DNA of 64,000 nt, from the NCBI RefSeq assembly GCF_014645815.1, contig NZ_BMML01000020.1, positions 138,387 through 202,386 on the forward strand, read 5' to 3'. The translations under genes and the position numbers were made by a program. The stretch is from Streptomyces fuscichromogenes (GTDB lineage Bacteria > Actinomycetota > Actinomycetes > Streptomycetales > Streptomycetaceae). Below, one piece after another: positions 46,680 through 56,900 of the stretch; the stretch's first letter is position 1, and the number at the start of each line of letters is the position of its first letter. The notes under the pieces were generated by a model. The model saw nothing but the letters and a program-made list of their open reading frames with translations, did no database searches and was not told where the DNA came from.

Positions 46680-48773
46680 GTGCGCACCCTTCTCCACACC
46701 ACCGCAGCGGCCGTCGGCGCCCTGACCGCCCTGCTGGCCTCAGCCCCTCCCGTCCTCGCCGCCGGCGCCCGGGACGTCACCGCCGACGTACTGGCCGACC
46801 GGGACGTGACCCTCACCGGCGACACGGTCGTCACCGTGCCGGCCGGGACGACGACGTACGACGGCGTCCTGCACGGCGAGGGCACGCTCACCGTGCGCGG
46901 CGGCGGCACCCTGGTCCTCACCAGGGACAGCGACTTCACGCTGCCGAAGTCCCGGCAGCGGCAGGTGGTGCGCACCCAGGGCGGCAACCACCCGTACACG
47001 ACGGTCGCCCACCCCGACCCACCCGCGATCACGGTCGAGCGCGGTACCACCCTTCAGTACGGCACGGGCGGCGGCACCGGCCTGATCGGCCACTTCCCGT
47101 ACAACACGCCCGGTTACCAGCTGAACCAGCTCAACATCCGGGTCGACGGCACCCTGCGGCTGTCCCTGACCCGCACCTTCAACATCGGCACCATCAGCGG
47201 CTCGGGCCTGGTGACCCAGCCCCGCAACATGTGGGGCACGCTGGACCTGGCGGGCACCCACCCCTTCTCCGGGGTCATCGACAACGGCACCGGGATGGCG
47301 GTCGGCCGCCCCGAGTACCCGGTGGCGCTGCCCAGCGCCCGCGCGATCCTCAACCAGGGCTCCTGGATCATCGACACCCCGCTCCAGCAGACGATCACCC
47401 TGCGCCAGGACTTCTACCAGCGCGCGTACGGCAGTGACGTCAACGTCCACTCGCGGCCGGGCAGCAAGGTGGTCCTCACCGGCCAGTACAGCTACAGCGA
47501 CCGGGGCGGCGACACCGACCCGTCGCTCAACTGGAAGCCGATCGCCCACCAGTCGAACAAGAGGGGCACCAACATCGAGGGCGCCGACGTGCACTGGGGC
47601 GACGGGACGACCCACCGCATCTTCATGCCGGGGACCAAGGACACCGTCTACGTCAACCTGCACGAGGCGAGCGGCCGGCGCTCGAAGCTCACCTTCGACT
47701 ACGACGGCCCGGTGACCCTGGGCGCCCCGATCGGCGGCGGCCGCTACCACGACACGCTGGCCGCCCCCGGCGCCGGGGACATCGTGATCGCGGGCACCCG
47801 CGGGAACGACGTGACCTTCGCCGCCGCCCAGGACTACGACGGCTCGACGACGATCCGCAACGGCGCGGTGCTGCGCCTGGGTTCGGGATCGAAGGGCGGC
47901 GACGGCTCGCTCCTGACCGGCACCGCACGCCGGCGCGTCGACGACGACGGCACCCTGGTCGTCCAGAACACCACCACCCCGGTCAGCCTGGCCCACATGA
48001 GCGGCTCCGGGTCCCTCGTGCAGTCGGGGACGGCCACCACCACACTCACCGGCAGCGCGGTGACCTACACGGGGACGACCACCGTCGGCCAGGGCACGCT
48101 CGCCCTGCGCTCCGGGGCGACGCTGGCACACAGCGAGGCCGTCCGGCTCACCTCGGCACGGGCCCGGCTGGACCCGGGCGCCGCGGGCCTGCGGGTGCTG
48201 ACCACGCTCTCCGGGACGGGCACCGTCCTGGGGTCGGTCACCAACGACAGCCTGGTGACGAGCGGGCTGACGGTGAAGGGGGACTACGTTCAGCACAGGC
48301 GCGGCGAACTCGTTCTGCGGAAGGCGCCGTTGAAGGTGACGGGCCGCGTCGCCCTGGCCGGTGCCCTCGACCTGTCCGCCGCGGGCACCGCCCCGGCCCG
48401 CCGCATCACGGTGATCGACCACACCGGCAGGACCCCGACCACCGGTGCCTTCGACGGCCTCGCCGAAGGCACCGCGGTCGAACTGGCCGACAGGGTCTAC
48501 CGGATCACCTACCGGGGAGGCGACGGCAACGACGTGGTGCTCGAAGCCGCGGCGAAGCCCGCCTCGACCAGCGCCGACACCACCGGCAGGGCCGGCAGCG
48601 CACCCACCGCGGCCCCGACGGTGACCACCGACAGCGCCGCCGACTCCAGGCAGGCCTTCGGCTGGTGGCCCTACGCCCTCGCCCTCGGACTCCTCGGCGG
48701 CCTGATGGTCCCGGCGGGCCTGCGTACCCAGCGCAACGGCCTGCGGCGGCGGAGCGGACGGCACTCCGCCTGA
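46680..48773 (+). CDS. Surface protein with autotransporter-like beta-strand repeats
   Basis: 697 residues from GTG 46680 (weak RBS; the exact start is uncertain). Signal peptide HTTAAAVGALTALLASAPPV. The body is beta-helix-like with Gly/Thr/Val-rich turns: TLTVRGGGTLVLT, GSGLVTQPRNMWGTLDLAG, GSTTIRNGAVLRLGSGSKGG, LSGTGTVLGSV, as in autotransporter-associated beta-strand repeat proteins. A Ser/Thr/Ala stalk (about 630-655) leads to a C-terminal membrane segment (WWPYALALGLLGGLMVPAGL) and basic tail, without an LPXTG motif. Possibly a wall-exposed polysaccharide-binding or degrading protein. Confidence 0.75.
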   Translation: MRTLLHTTAAAVGALTALLASAPPVLAAGARDVTADVLADRDVTLTGDTVVTVPAGTTTYDGVLHGEGTLTVRGGGTLVLTRDSDFTLPKSRQRQVVRTQGGNHPYTTVAHPDPPAITVERGTTLQYGTGGGTGLIGHFPYNTPGYQLNQLNIRVDGTLRLSLTRTFNIGTISGSGLVTQPRNMWGTLDLAGTHPFSGVIDNGTGMAVGRPEYPVALPSARAILNQGSWIIDTPLQQTITLRQDFYQRAYGSDVNVHSRPGSKVVLTGQYSYSDRGGDTDPSLNWKPIAHQSNKRGTNIEGADVHWGDGTTHRIFMPGTKDTVYVNLHEASGRRSKLTFDYDGPVTLGAPIGGGRYHDTLAAPGAGDIVIAGTRGNDVTFAAAQDYDGSTTIRNGAVLRLGSGSKGGDGSLLTGTARRRVDDDGTLVVQNTTTPVSLAHMSGSGSLVQSGTATTTLTGSAVTYTGTTTVGQGTLALRSGATLAHSEAVRLTSARARLDPGAAGLRVLTTLSGTGTVLGSVTNDSLVTSGLTVKGDYVQHRRGELVLRKAPLKVTGRVALAGALDLSAAGTAPARRITVIDHTGRTPTTGAFDGLAEGTAVELADRVYRITYRGGDGNDVVLEAAAKPASTSADTTGRAGSAPTAAPTVTTDSAADSRQAFGWWPYALALGLLGGLMVPAGLRTQRNGLRRRSGRHSA

Positions 48774-48922
48774 CCGGCCGCCACGGGTGCGCGCGGGTGG
48801 ACCGGGCCGCCGGGCCGCCGTTCTCGGTCTGCCGGACCGCCCGGCCTTCGAGTGACGTCGGGCCCGGCCGGTGCGACGGCCGTCATGGCGGTTCCGGTGC
48901 CCGGTCGACTAGCGTCGGGGGT

Positions 48923-49840
48923 ATGACCAGCGACAACTCCCCCAGCCTCGCCGACGCCCTCGCCACCGGGACGGTCGTGCTCGACGGCGGCATGTCCAAC
49001 CAGCTGGCGTCCGCCGGGCACGACCTGAGCGACGAGCTGTGGTCGGCGCGGCTGCTGGCCGACCGGCCCGACGCGATCAGCGACGCGCACCTCGCGTACT
49101 TCCGGGCGGGCGCCGATGTCGCGATCACCGCCAGCTACCAGGCCACGTTCGAGGGCTTCGGCAAGCGCGGGATCTCGCACGAGGAGGCCGCGCGGCTGCT
49201 CGCGCTGAGCGTGGAGCTGGGGCGCGACGCGGTACGGCGGGCTCGGGCGGAGGGGATCGTACGGCCGTTGTGGGTCGCCGCCTCGGTCGGGCCCTACGGG
49301 GCGATGCTCGCGGACGGCTCCGAGTACCGGGGGCGGTACGGGCTGAGCGTCGACGAGCTGGAGCGGTTCCACCGGCCGCGGCTGGAGGTGCTGGCCGGGG
49401 CGGGGCCGGACGTGCTGGCCCTGGAGACCGTGCCGGACGCGGACGAGGCGGCGGCGCTGCTGCGGGCGGTGCGGGGGCTGGGCGTGCCGGCCTGGCTGTC
49501 GTACAGCGTGGCGGGCGGGCGGACGCGGGCGGGGCAGCCGCTGGAGGAGGCGTTCGCGTCGGCGGCCGACGCGGACGAGGTGATCGCGGTCGGGGTGAAC
49601 TGCTGTGCGCCGGAGGATGTGGACCGGGCGGTGGAGGTGGCGGCGCGGGTGACAGGGAAGCCGGTGGTCGTCTATCCCAACAGCGGAGAGGTGTGGGACG
49701 CGGGGGCGCGGGCGTGGACGGGTCGGTCGACGTTCGCCGCCGAGCAGGTGGAGGGGTGGCGGGAGGCGGGGGCCCGGTTGATCGGGGGGTGCTGCCGGGT
49801 GGGGCCGGAGGCGATCGCCGGGATCGCCCGGGTGGTCTGA
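48923..49840 (+). CDS. mmuM: Homocysteine S-methyltransferase
   Basis: 305 residues. Pfam S-methyl_trans domain with VLDGGMSNQLASAG at the start, ITASYQATFEGF, VAASVGPYGAMLADGSEYRG, and the zinc ligands NCC (about 231) and GGCCRVGP (about 291). It methylates homocysteine with S-methylmethionine or S-adenosylmethionine, giving methionine. It stands alone; no methionine genes are adjacent. Confidence 0.92.
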   Translation: MTSDNSPSLADALATGTVVLDGGMSNQLASAGHDLSDELWSARLLADRPDAISDAHLAYFRAGADVAITASYQATFEGFGKRGISHEEAARLLALSVELGRDAVRRARAEGIVRPLWVAASVGPYGAMLADGSEYRGRYGLSVDELERFHRPRLEVLAGAGPDVLALETVPDADEAAALLRAVRGLGVPAWLSYSVAGGRTRAGQPLEEAFASAADADEVIAVGVNCCAPEDVDRAVEVAARVTGKPVVVYPNSGEVWDAGARAWTGRSTFAAEQVEGWREAGARLIGGCCRVGPEAIAGIARVV

Positions 49841-49905
49841 GGAGCGCCGGGGCGCTGGGGAGGTTCGCCGTCGGGGTTCGGACGGTGGGCGGCCGCGGGC
49901 CCGGT

Positions 49906-49958
49906 GGGGGCTGGTCGCGCAGTTCCCCGCGCCCCTTTCGGGGCGCTGTGACGGGGCG
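49906..49958. repeat. Interspersed GC-rich repeat
   Basis: GGGGCTGGTCGCGCAGTTCC followed by CCGCGCCCCTTTCGGGGCGC between mmuM and LacI-3. The GCGCCCC-TTTC-GGGGCGC hairpin would be a strong terminator for mmuM. Confidence 0.75.
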
Positions 49959-49972
49959 CTAAGGTCCCCGTG

Positions 49973-49984
49973 GGAACCGGTTGG
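49973..49984. promoter_or_regulatory. AACCGGTT operator at LacI-3 start
   Basis: GGAACCGGTTGG ends 6 bp before the preferred GTG at 49990, fitting autorepression. The core AACCGGTT is identical to the sites at 59236 and 59325. Confidence 0.6.
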
Positions 49985-49989
49985 TGGGG

Positions 49990-51054
49990 GTGGGGTTGAC
50001 CAGGAAGAGCGGGGCGGGCGGGCGGAGCACCGTTCGCGATGTCGCCGCGCGCGCCGGAGTGTCCGCGTCCACCGTGTCCCGAGTGCTCGGCGGTGAGTAC
50101 CCCGTCAGCGCGGCCACCCGTACCCGCGTCCTGCGGGCCGTCCGCGAGCTGGACTACGTCGCCGACGCCCGGGCCAGGGCCGTCGCCGGGGCAGGTACGC
50201 CCACGCTCGCCTTCGTGCTGGAGGACATCACCGGGCCGTCCTTCGCACACATGGCGTACGGCGTGGAGCGGGAGGCGGCGCGGCTCGGGCATCTGTCGCT
50301 GGTGTGCAGCACCGACGGCGATGTGCGGCGGGAGCTGGAGTTCATCGAGATGATGCGCGCCCAGCGGGCCGCCGCCGTGATTCTGGTCGGCGGCGCGGCG
50401 GACACGCCCGAGTACCGGGAGCGGACCCGCCGGGTCGCCGACTCGCTCGCCGCTGCCGGGTCGCGGCTCGTGCTGTGCGGGCGGCCGCCGCTCGGGCCCG
50501 GCGCGCCGGTGACCGTCATCGAGTACGACAACGAGGGCGGCGCCTACGCCCTGGTCGCCCACGTCCTCGCACAGGGGCACCGGCGGGTGCTGTTCCTCGG
50601 CGGGAAGCCGGACCACACGACGGCGATGGGGCGGCAGCGGGGATATCTGGCCGCCCACCGGGCCAGGGGTGTCGAGCCCGACCCCGCGCTGCTGCTGCAC
50701 GGCGACTTCACCCGGGACTCCGGGCACCGGCTGATGCGGCAGGCGCTCGCCCGGGGGCTGGAGTTCAGCGCGGTGATCGCCGCCACCGACATGGTGGCGG
50801 CGGGGGCGCTGACCGCGCTGCACGAGGCCGGCCTGGCGGTGCCGGGCGACGTGTCACTGGCCGGGTACGACGACATACCGTTCGCCCGCGATCTGCGCCC
50901 GGCCCTGACCACCGTGCACGTGCCCTACGAGGAGCTGGGGCGGCTCGCCGTACGGACCGCGCTCGGGCACGGCGGGGAGTCGGCCGACGAGCACCTGCTC
51001 CTCGGCACGCATGTGGTCGTACGGGACTCAGTGGCGGCGTACGGCGGCCACTGA
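49990..51054 (+). CDS. LacI-family regulator (LacI-3)
   Basis: 354 residues from GTG 49990 (GGTGGGGG upstream); TTG starts at 49981 or 49996 are alternatives. HTH STVRDVAARAGVSASTVSRV, then the effector domain (LAFVLEDITGPSFAHMAYGV, AAVILVGGAADTP, IEYDNEGGAYALVAHVLA, VSLAGYDDIPFARD). It is a close paralogue of the LacI at 28271-29359, with an identical recognition helix. An AACCGGTT site overlaps its start region, and four more lie 8 kb downstream in the polysaccharide locus, its most likely targets. Its 3' end overlaps the convergent carboxylesterase by 27 bp. Confidence 0.88.
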   Translation: MGLTRKSGAGGRSTVRDVAARAGVSASTVSRVLGGEYPVSAATRTRVLRAVRELDYVADARARAVAGAGTPTLAFVLEDITGPSFAHMAYGVEREAARLGHLSLVCSTDGDVRRELEFIEMMRAQRAAAVILVGGAADTPEYRERTRRVADSLAAAGSRLVLCGRPPLGPGAPVTVIEYDNEGGAYALVAHVLAQGHRRVLFLGGKPDHTTAMGRQRGYLAAHRARGVEPDPALLLHGDFTRDSGHRLMRQALARGLEFSAVIAATDMVAAGALTALHEAGLAVPGDVSLAGYDDIPFARDLRPALTTVHVPYEELGRLAVRTALGHGGESADEHLLLGTHVVVRDSVAAYGGH

Positions 51055-52584
51055 GCGGCGCAGCCGGCGTACCGCCAGGGCCAGTTCGGCCGTTCGCTCG
51101 GGGTGCGGCGGCCCGCCGGGGGTCCAGAGGGCGAACTCCTCGTCCCGCAGGCCGGACACGGTGCGCGGCTCGCCGTCGCCGAGGACCCGGACCGGGCGGG
51201 TGTCGTCCCACGGCTGCCAGCCGGGGTCGCCGGTCGTGACGAAGCGGACCCAGGCGCCGTGCAGGGTGTCGGCGAGGTCCTGCGGGGGGCCCTCGCCGGC
51301 CAGCCGGGCCGAGTCGGGCGTCTGCCCGGTGTCGAAGACGAAGCCCAGTTCCAGGGCGTGGCAGGCACCGAGGCCGGGGCGGCGGGAGGGCCAGGCGAAC
51401 TCGTAGAGGTAGGAGGAACCGGGGCGGGCCTCGGCCAGCCGGCGCAGCGGGCGGCGGAGCAGGTGGTCGGTGACCATCTGGCCGACGATCTCGGCGGGGC
51501 CGGCCTCGGGGTGCAGGGCACGGTAGCCGCGCGGCACCTCGTGGCCGACGTGGCAGCGGGCCATGGCACCGGCGAGGGCGACCGGGCCGAGCCGGTCGAT
51601 GTGGTCGACCAGGCCGCCGGGGACCAGCCAGAGCCGGTACTCGTCGCGGGTCCAGCCCATCAGGAGGTCGACGCCGATGGCCGCCTCGCCGTCGAGGAGG
51701 GCCTGGAGCGGCTCGCGGGGGACGAGATCGCCGTCGACGACGATCCCGAAGGCGGGGCCGCCGAGGACGGGGCTGCTGAGCCGGCCCACCTCGGCCTGGG
51801 TGCGCAGCAGCAGCCCGCGGTCCACCTCGGCGAAGGCCTGGGCGGTGGCGGGGATCCTGAGGCGGCTGGCCATCCGGCGGACCATGCGCCGTACCTTGTC
51901 CCGTTCCGCGGCCTCGGGCGGACCGCTCTGCAGCACGGCCCGGTGGATCAGGCCCTGGGCCTGGGGTGCGGCGAGCAGGGCGCCGGCGCTGATGGCGCCC
52001 GCGGACTGGCCGCACAGGGTGACGCGGGCCGGGTCGCCGCCGAAGGCCGCGACGGTGTCGTGGACCCAGCGCAGGGCGGCGAGTTGGTCGCGCAGGCCGG
52101 GGTTGGGAGGGGTGTCGGGAAACAGTCCGTAGCCCTCCACGCCCAGCCGGTAGTTCGCCGACACGAAGACGACCCCGTCACGGGCGAACGCATGCCCGTC
52201 GTACACCGGTACGGCGGAGGATCCTCTGGTCAGGGCGCCGCCGTGCAGCCAGACGAGGACCGGGAGGCGGGCGCCGGGGCCCGGCTCCGGGGTCCACACG
52301 TTGAGGTTGAGGCAGTCGTCGCCGGGGACCACCGGGTCGGACAGGTACTGCGCGAACGCCTCCGAGTACGGCGGTTTGGGCGCCGTCGGCCCGAAGGCGC
52401 CCGCGTCCCGGACGCCGTCCCAGGGCTCGGGCGGCACGGGCGGACGGAACCGGTGCTCCCCGAAGGGCGGGGCGGCGTAGGGGATTCCCCGGAACACCGC
52501 GACCCCGTGCTCCCATCTGCCGCGCACCGCCCCGTACGGGGTGCCGGCCACGGGCCCCGCCGGGTCCCTCCGGTCTGCCGTCAT
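51028..52584 (-). CDS. Type-B carboxylesterase
   Basis: 518 residues, full family length. EDCLNLNVWTP-like motif (DDCLNLNVWTP), oxyanion hole LVWLHGGAL, Ser in TLCGQSAGAISAGALL, Glu region DEYRLW and a His near the C-terminus (GACHALELGFVFD). No signal peptide, so probably intracellular. GGGAGGAG precedes ATG 52584. It could remove acyl groups from imported oligosaccharides, but the placement is only suggestive. Confidence 0.87.
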   Translation of the reverse strand: MTADRRDPAGPVAGTPYGAVRGRWEHGVAVFRGIPYAAPPFGEHRFRPPVPPEPWDGVRDAGAFGPTAPKPPYSEAFAQYLSDPVVPGDDCLNLNVWTPEPGPGARLPVLVWLHGGALTRGSSAVPVYDGHAFARDGVVFVSANYRLGVEGYGLFPDTPPNPGLRDQLAALRWVHDTVAAFGGDPARVTLCGQSAGAISAGALLAAPQAQGLIHRAVLQSGPPEAAERDKVRRMVRRMASRLRIPATAQAFAEVDRGLLLRTQAEVGRLSSPVLGGPAFGIVVDGDLVPREPLQALLDGEAAIGVDLLMGWTRDEYRLWLVPGGLVDHIDRLGPVALAGAMARCHVGHEVPRGYRALHPEAGPAEIVGQMVTDHLLRRPLRRLAEARPGSSYLYEFAWPSRRPGLGACHALELGFVFDTGQTPDSARLAGEGPPQDLADTLHGAWVRFVTTGDPGWQPWDDTRPVRVLGDGEPRTVSGLRDEEFALWTPGGPPHPERTAELALAVRRLRRSVAAVRRH

Positions 52585-52692
52585 CCGCCCACCAGCTCCT
52601 CCCGCCGCGGGTACCAGTACGCCGGTACGACAAGAGCATCACATCCGCTCCGGGTATTCCGGCACACACGGCGGTCGGGTGGCTACGCGCGG

Positions 52693-53931
52693 CTACTTGG
52701 CGTACATCAGGGTGCCGAAGCCGAGCTGGTCGTAGCCGCCGCTGTCGGAGCCGTAGTCACCTCCGCCGCCCTCGGGGGCGACCAGGTCGTAGTACATGGC
52801 GGAGATGTACTTGTCGTCGAGGCCGAGGCGCCGGTTGTAGTGGAAGTGGAGCATCGCCCAGACCGGGCGGATCTGGCCGCGGGAGGAGGCCGAGATCGCG
52901 GTCTGGGACGACTGGGCGCAGCTCTGCCCGGTGCCCCAGGTGTAGGTGGTGAAGGGGACGTCGTCGCCGATGTTGTACTTGGCGACGTACTGGGCGGCCT
53001 TCATGAACCGCCGGCTGTCGTAGGAGTACAGGTCGTCGCCCTGGTTCCAGGCCATCTCGCAGACCGCGCCCATCTGCCCCATGCCCATCACGGTGTGGCC
53101 CTGGTCGCGGCCGGACTCCTGCCACTGGCCCAGCGCGTAGCCGTCGGAGTCGGTGTACAGGTAGGGCACCGCGTTGCCGATGGAGCCGTTGCCGGCGCCC
53201 GACTTGAAGTAGGTGACGGCCTGGTCGTACTTGGCGGCGTCCTCGTTGAGGATCCCGATGGCCAGGACCGAGGCCATGTTGCACAGGTCCCAGTTGGCCC
53301 AGTAGTTGGTGATGCAGGCGTCGTTGTGGTTGGTCAGGAAGCTGTTGTTGAGCGGGTAGAAGACGTTCGCCAGCAGTTCCTGGGCGGCGGCGAGGTCGAA
53401 GCCGTCGTAGTCGCGCAGCAACTCGCAGGCGTTGGCGAACTGCCAGCCGTAGAGGCCGGCCGCGAGAAACCGGTCGGCGTCGCCGGTGACCGTGGTCAGT
53501 GTCGTGGACCAGGCGTTGAGGATGTTCGCGGCGCACTCGGCGTTGGCCTCGGTGCCGCCGACCTGCCAGCGCAGGGCGTTCTGGTAGGCGGCGGCGAGGT
53601 CGCCGTAGAGCAGGCTGTAGTTCTGCCCGGTGCCGCCGCGGACGATCGTGGCGGTGGCCCGGTCGGTCCAGGTCGACTGGGAGTGGGAGTTGGCGGTCAG
53701 CCTGTTCCAGCCGGACAGCCAGGGATCGGTGCCGGCGGCGACCCGCACCCTGGCCCGGTTGATGTCTCCGGCGTTGTGCAGCATGCCGGGGTGGGTGAAG
53801 GCCGAAGGTGCCGCGTCGGCCACCCGGGGGGCGGTGACCGAGGCGGCGACGGCGAGTGCGGTGGCGGACTTCAGGACCGTGCGGCGGCTCGGTCCGCCGG
53901 TGTCCGGCCGGGGTTGTTCGCGGCGGCTCAT
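52693..53931 (-). CDS. Alginate-lyase-fold polysaccharide lyase, single domain
   Basis: 412 residues, Tat signal SRRTVLKSATALAVAASVTA. The mature protein is an (alpha/alpha) toroid of the alginate_lyase superfamily: FTHPGMLHNAGDINRARVRV, AAAYQNALRWQVGG, NYWANWDLCNMASVLAIG, QWQESGRDQGHTVMGMGQMG (the conserved QESGRDQGH). It is paralogous to the N-terminal domain of the next protein and follows it after 29 bp. GAAGGAG precedes ATG 53931. Likely a secreted lyase or hydrolase on acidic polysaccharide; the exact polymer is unknown. Confidence 0.8.
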   Translation of the reverse strand: MSRREQPRPDTGGPSRRTVLKSATALAVAASVTAPRVADAAPSAFTHPGMLHNAGDINRARVRVAAGTDPWLSGWNRLTANSHSQSTWTDRATATIVRGGTGQNYSLLYGDLAAAYQNALRWQVGGTEANAECAANILNAWSTTLTTVTGDADRFLAAGLYGWQFANACELLRDYDGFDLAAAQELLANVFYPLNNSFLTNHNDACITNYWANWDLCNMASVLAIGILNEDAAKYDQAVTYFKSGAGNGSIGNAVPYLYTDSDGYALGQWQESGRDQGHTVMGMGQMGAVCEMAWNQGDDLYSYDSRRFMKAAQYVAKYNIGDDVPFTTYTWGTGQSCAQSSQTAISASSRGQIRPVWAMLHFHYNRRLGLDDKYISAMYYDLVAPEGGGGDYGSDSGGYDQLGFGTLMYAK

Positions 53932-53960
53932 CGCGATGGTTCTCCTTCGGTGGGGGGAGC

Positions 53961-56900
53961 TCAGGTGAGTGCGACGCTCACCTCTTCGAACTGCGCGGTG
54001 CCGAGGGCCTGCGGGGCGCGCGAGCACACCACGAGGCCCACGTGGTAGGGGGCGTCGCCGAAGGCGGGGATCGCGCCCGTGGCGAGCGTGGTCCAGGTGA
54101 CACCGGCATCGGCGGAGACGGCGGCGGCGAAGGCGGTCCCGGTGCGCCTCAGCCGCAGCAGCAGGGGCAGTTGGACGGCGGTGGTGCCGGTGAAGGCGGA
54201 GGCACCGGCGACGGTCGGCCGCAGCATGAGCTGGGCGGTGCCGCCGCCGGTGACGATCAAGCCGGCCGCCTGGTCGAACGGCGACAGCGACTTCGTCATC
54301 AGCAGGCCGACCCGGTCGGCGGTGGCTCCGGAGCGGGAGACGAGGCGGGCGGTGAGCTCGCAGTCCCCGGTGACCTGCTGTCGTACGAACTGGCCGGTCA
54401 TCCCCTGGCTGTTGGCGTTCAGGTCGAGGCCCGCGCCCCGCACGGTGAAGGTGCCGTCGTGGTACGACGTGCTGCCCTGCGTGGTGACGGCGACCACGCC
54501 GAGCGTCCCGAAGGCGCGGTCGTCGAGCACGGTGTCGCCGAGGTCCCCGTAGGTCCACGGACCCGGTGGCGCCGTGCCGACCGTGAGCGCGAGGGTGCCG
54601 GTCGCGGTCCCGGAGGCGTTGGCCGCGGTGGTCGTGACGGTGAACTCGCCCGTTCCGGTGGGGGTTCCGGAGATCAGACCGGTGCGCCGGTCGATCCGCA
54701 GCCCGCCGGGCAGCCCGTCCGCCGTGAACAGCACGGGCTCGTGCGAGGCCCGCAGCAGTCGCCGGAAATCGTCGCCCTGGTTGGCGAACGCGGCGGAGGC
54801 GGAGGTCAGTCGGGGTGCCGCCGGGGTGGGCATCGCAGCCTGCGCGGGCACCGAATGCGGCCCGTGGCCACCGGCGTTGGTCTTCACGACCGTGTAGTGG
54901 TACGTCGTTCCCGGCGTCCCGGTCGGGTCGGTGTACCGGACGCGGGTGCCGAAGCCGACCGGGCCGACGCCGGTGGCGAGGGTCCGGTACGGTCCGTCGG
55001 CCCGGGGCGCGCGCAGCACCGTGTAGCGGGCGGACAGGTCCGGGTCGCTCCAGGCCAGCTCGACGGCGTCGGCACCGGTGCCGGCCCGCAGGTCGGTGGC
55101 GGTGCGGACGGGACGCGGCACGCACCACACCGCGCCGGACGCGGAGACCACGGTGACGTTGTCGAAGGCACCGGTGCCGGTCCCGGCGTAGTCCTCGTCG
55201 ACGCCCAGACCGGAGGTGAGCACCAGGCCTGCGTACCCGGTGCGTCCCAACTCGACCGCCGTGGAGCCGACTTCGGTCCAGTGGACGCCGTCGGGCGAGA
55301 TGGCGCCCGTGCAGCGCGTGCCCTTGCGGGTCACACGTACCCAGTAGGGCGCCCGCAGCCGGTAGCCGTCGCCCGCGCCCTCGACCCAGGGCGCCTGCAG
55401 CGGGGTCGCCGACTCGGGCAGCGCGCCGAGGTCGGAGAGCGGGAAGGCCGCGTTCACGGTGATCGCCTGCTGCTGGGTGGGCGGCACCGGCGTGCTGCCG
55501 GTCGCGGAGACCTCCGCACCGGCCGTCGGCCGTACCGTCCACACCCCGCTCCAGGTGTGCAGCGGCAGCCCCTGGACCAGCATCGAGGCGTGTGCCGCGG
55601 CCGCGTCGAGGGAGGCCCGGACCGTGACGCCGATCTTGGAGTACTGCGAGCTGAGCGGCCACACGATCCGTGCGGTGACCGTGCCGTCGCCGCGCAGCGG
55701 AAGGTGGACGAGGCGACAGGTGTCGTCGGTGCCGCTCGCCTCCAGGACGAAGCGCTCGCCGTCGAAGGCCGCGGAGCCGGGGATCCTCACGTCCCCGACG
55801 TCCTGGGTCGCCCAGGGCCCGGGGAGTCCGGCGGAGGCCGCCGCCCAGGTCGAACTCCCGCTTTCGCCGAGCGGGTTGGCGGCGGTGACGGTGTAGTAGT
55901 ACGTCCGTCCGGCCCGCACGCCCCGGTCGGTGTACGTCGGCTGTCCGACCCCGGAGGCGATCTCCTCGTACCGGCCGTCCGGGGTGCCCGACCGCAGGAC
56001 CGTGTACGAGTCGGCCCAGGTCGACGGAAGCCAGGTCAGGCTGACGGACCGGTCCTCCCCCACCGCCGTGACGCCGGCCGGAGGCGACGGCACGGTCGGC
56101 GCGGTCGCCGTCGCACCGGCGTAGGCGAAGGTGCCCCAGCTCGGCAGGTCGTCGTTGCTGCCCTCGACGACCCGGGCGCCGCCGCTGCCACGGAAGACGG
56201 CGTTCTTCGTGTACGGGGCGTCGAGGCCGCGCACGCCCGCGTAGTGGGCGTACGCCATCTCGTAGATCGGCGGCAGGGTGCCCCGCGAGGTGGCCGAGAC
56301 GGTCAGCTTGATGTACTTGCCGGTGCGGTCGATGCGGGGGACGAAGGGGACGTCGCCGCCGAGGTTGTAGCGGGCCGCGTACTCGACGTTGGCGAGGATG
56401 CGGTTGCCGTCGAAGCCCCAGAGGTCGACGCCCTGGTTCCAGGCGACCTGCGCGGCGTCGGCGAGCAGGCCGACCGCGAGCTGTTCGTGGCCCTGGTCCC
56501 GGCCGCTCTCCTGGCCCTGGCCCGCGTCGGTGACGATGCGGTGCGGGACGCTGCCGTTGCCCGCACCGGCCGCGGCGAAACGCAACGCGTCCTGGAAGAG
56601 CGTGGGTTCCTCGCAGAACACGCCGATGGCCAGCAGGGACTGGAGGGACGTCAGGTCCCAGTTGCCGTTGGCGTAGAGCGTGTAGCAGGAGAGGGCCGGA
56701 TACCAGACGCGCAGGAAGGACTCCTCGCAGCGCGCGATGCCGGCCTCGCTCCAGCCGTCGTAGCCGGTGTGGCGCAGGAGTTCGGCCGCGTTGACGAACT
56801 TGAAGGCCTGGAGACCGGCGCCGAGCGGGCCGTCGGCCCCGGTGACCGCGGTGAGGGAGGCGGACCAGGCGTCGAGGATGTCGCGGGCCTTGTCGGCGTG

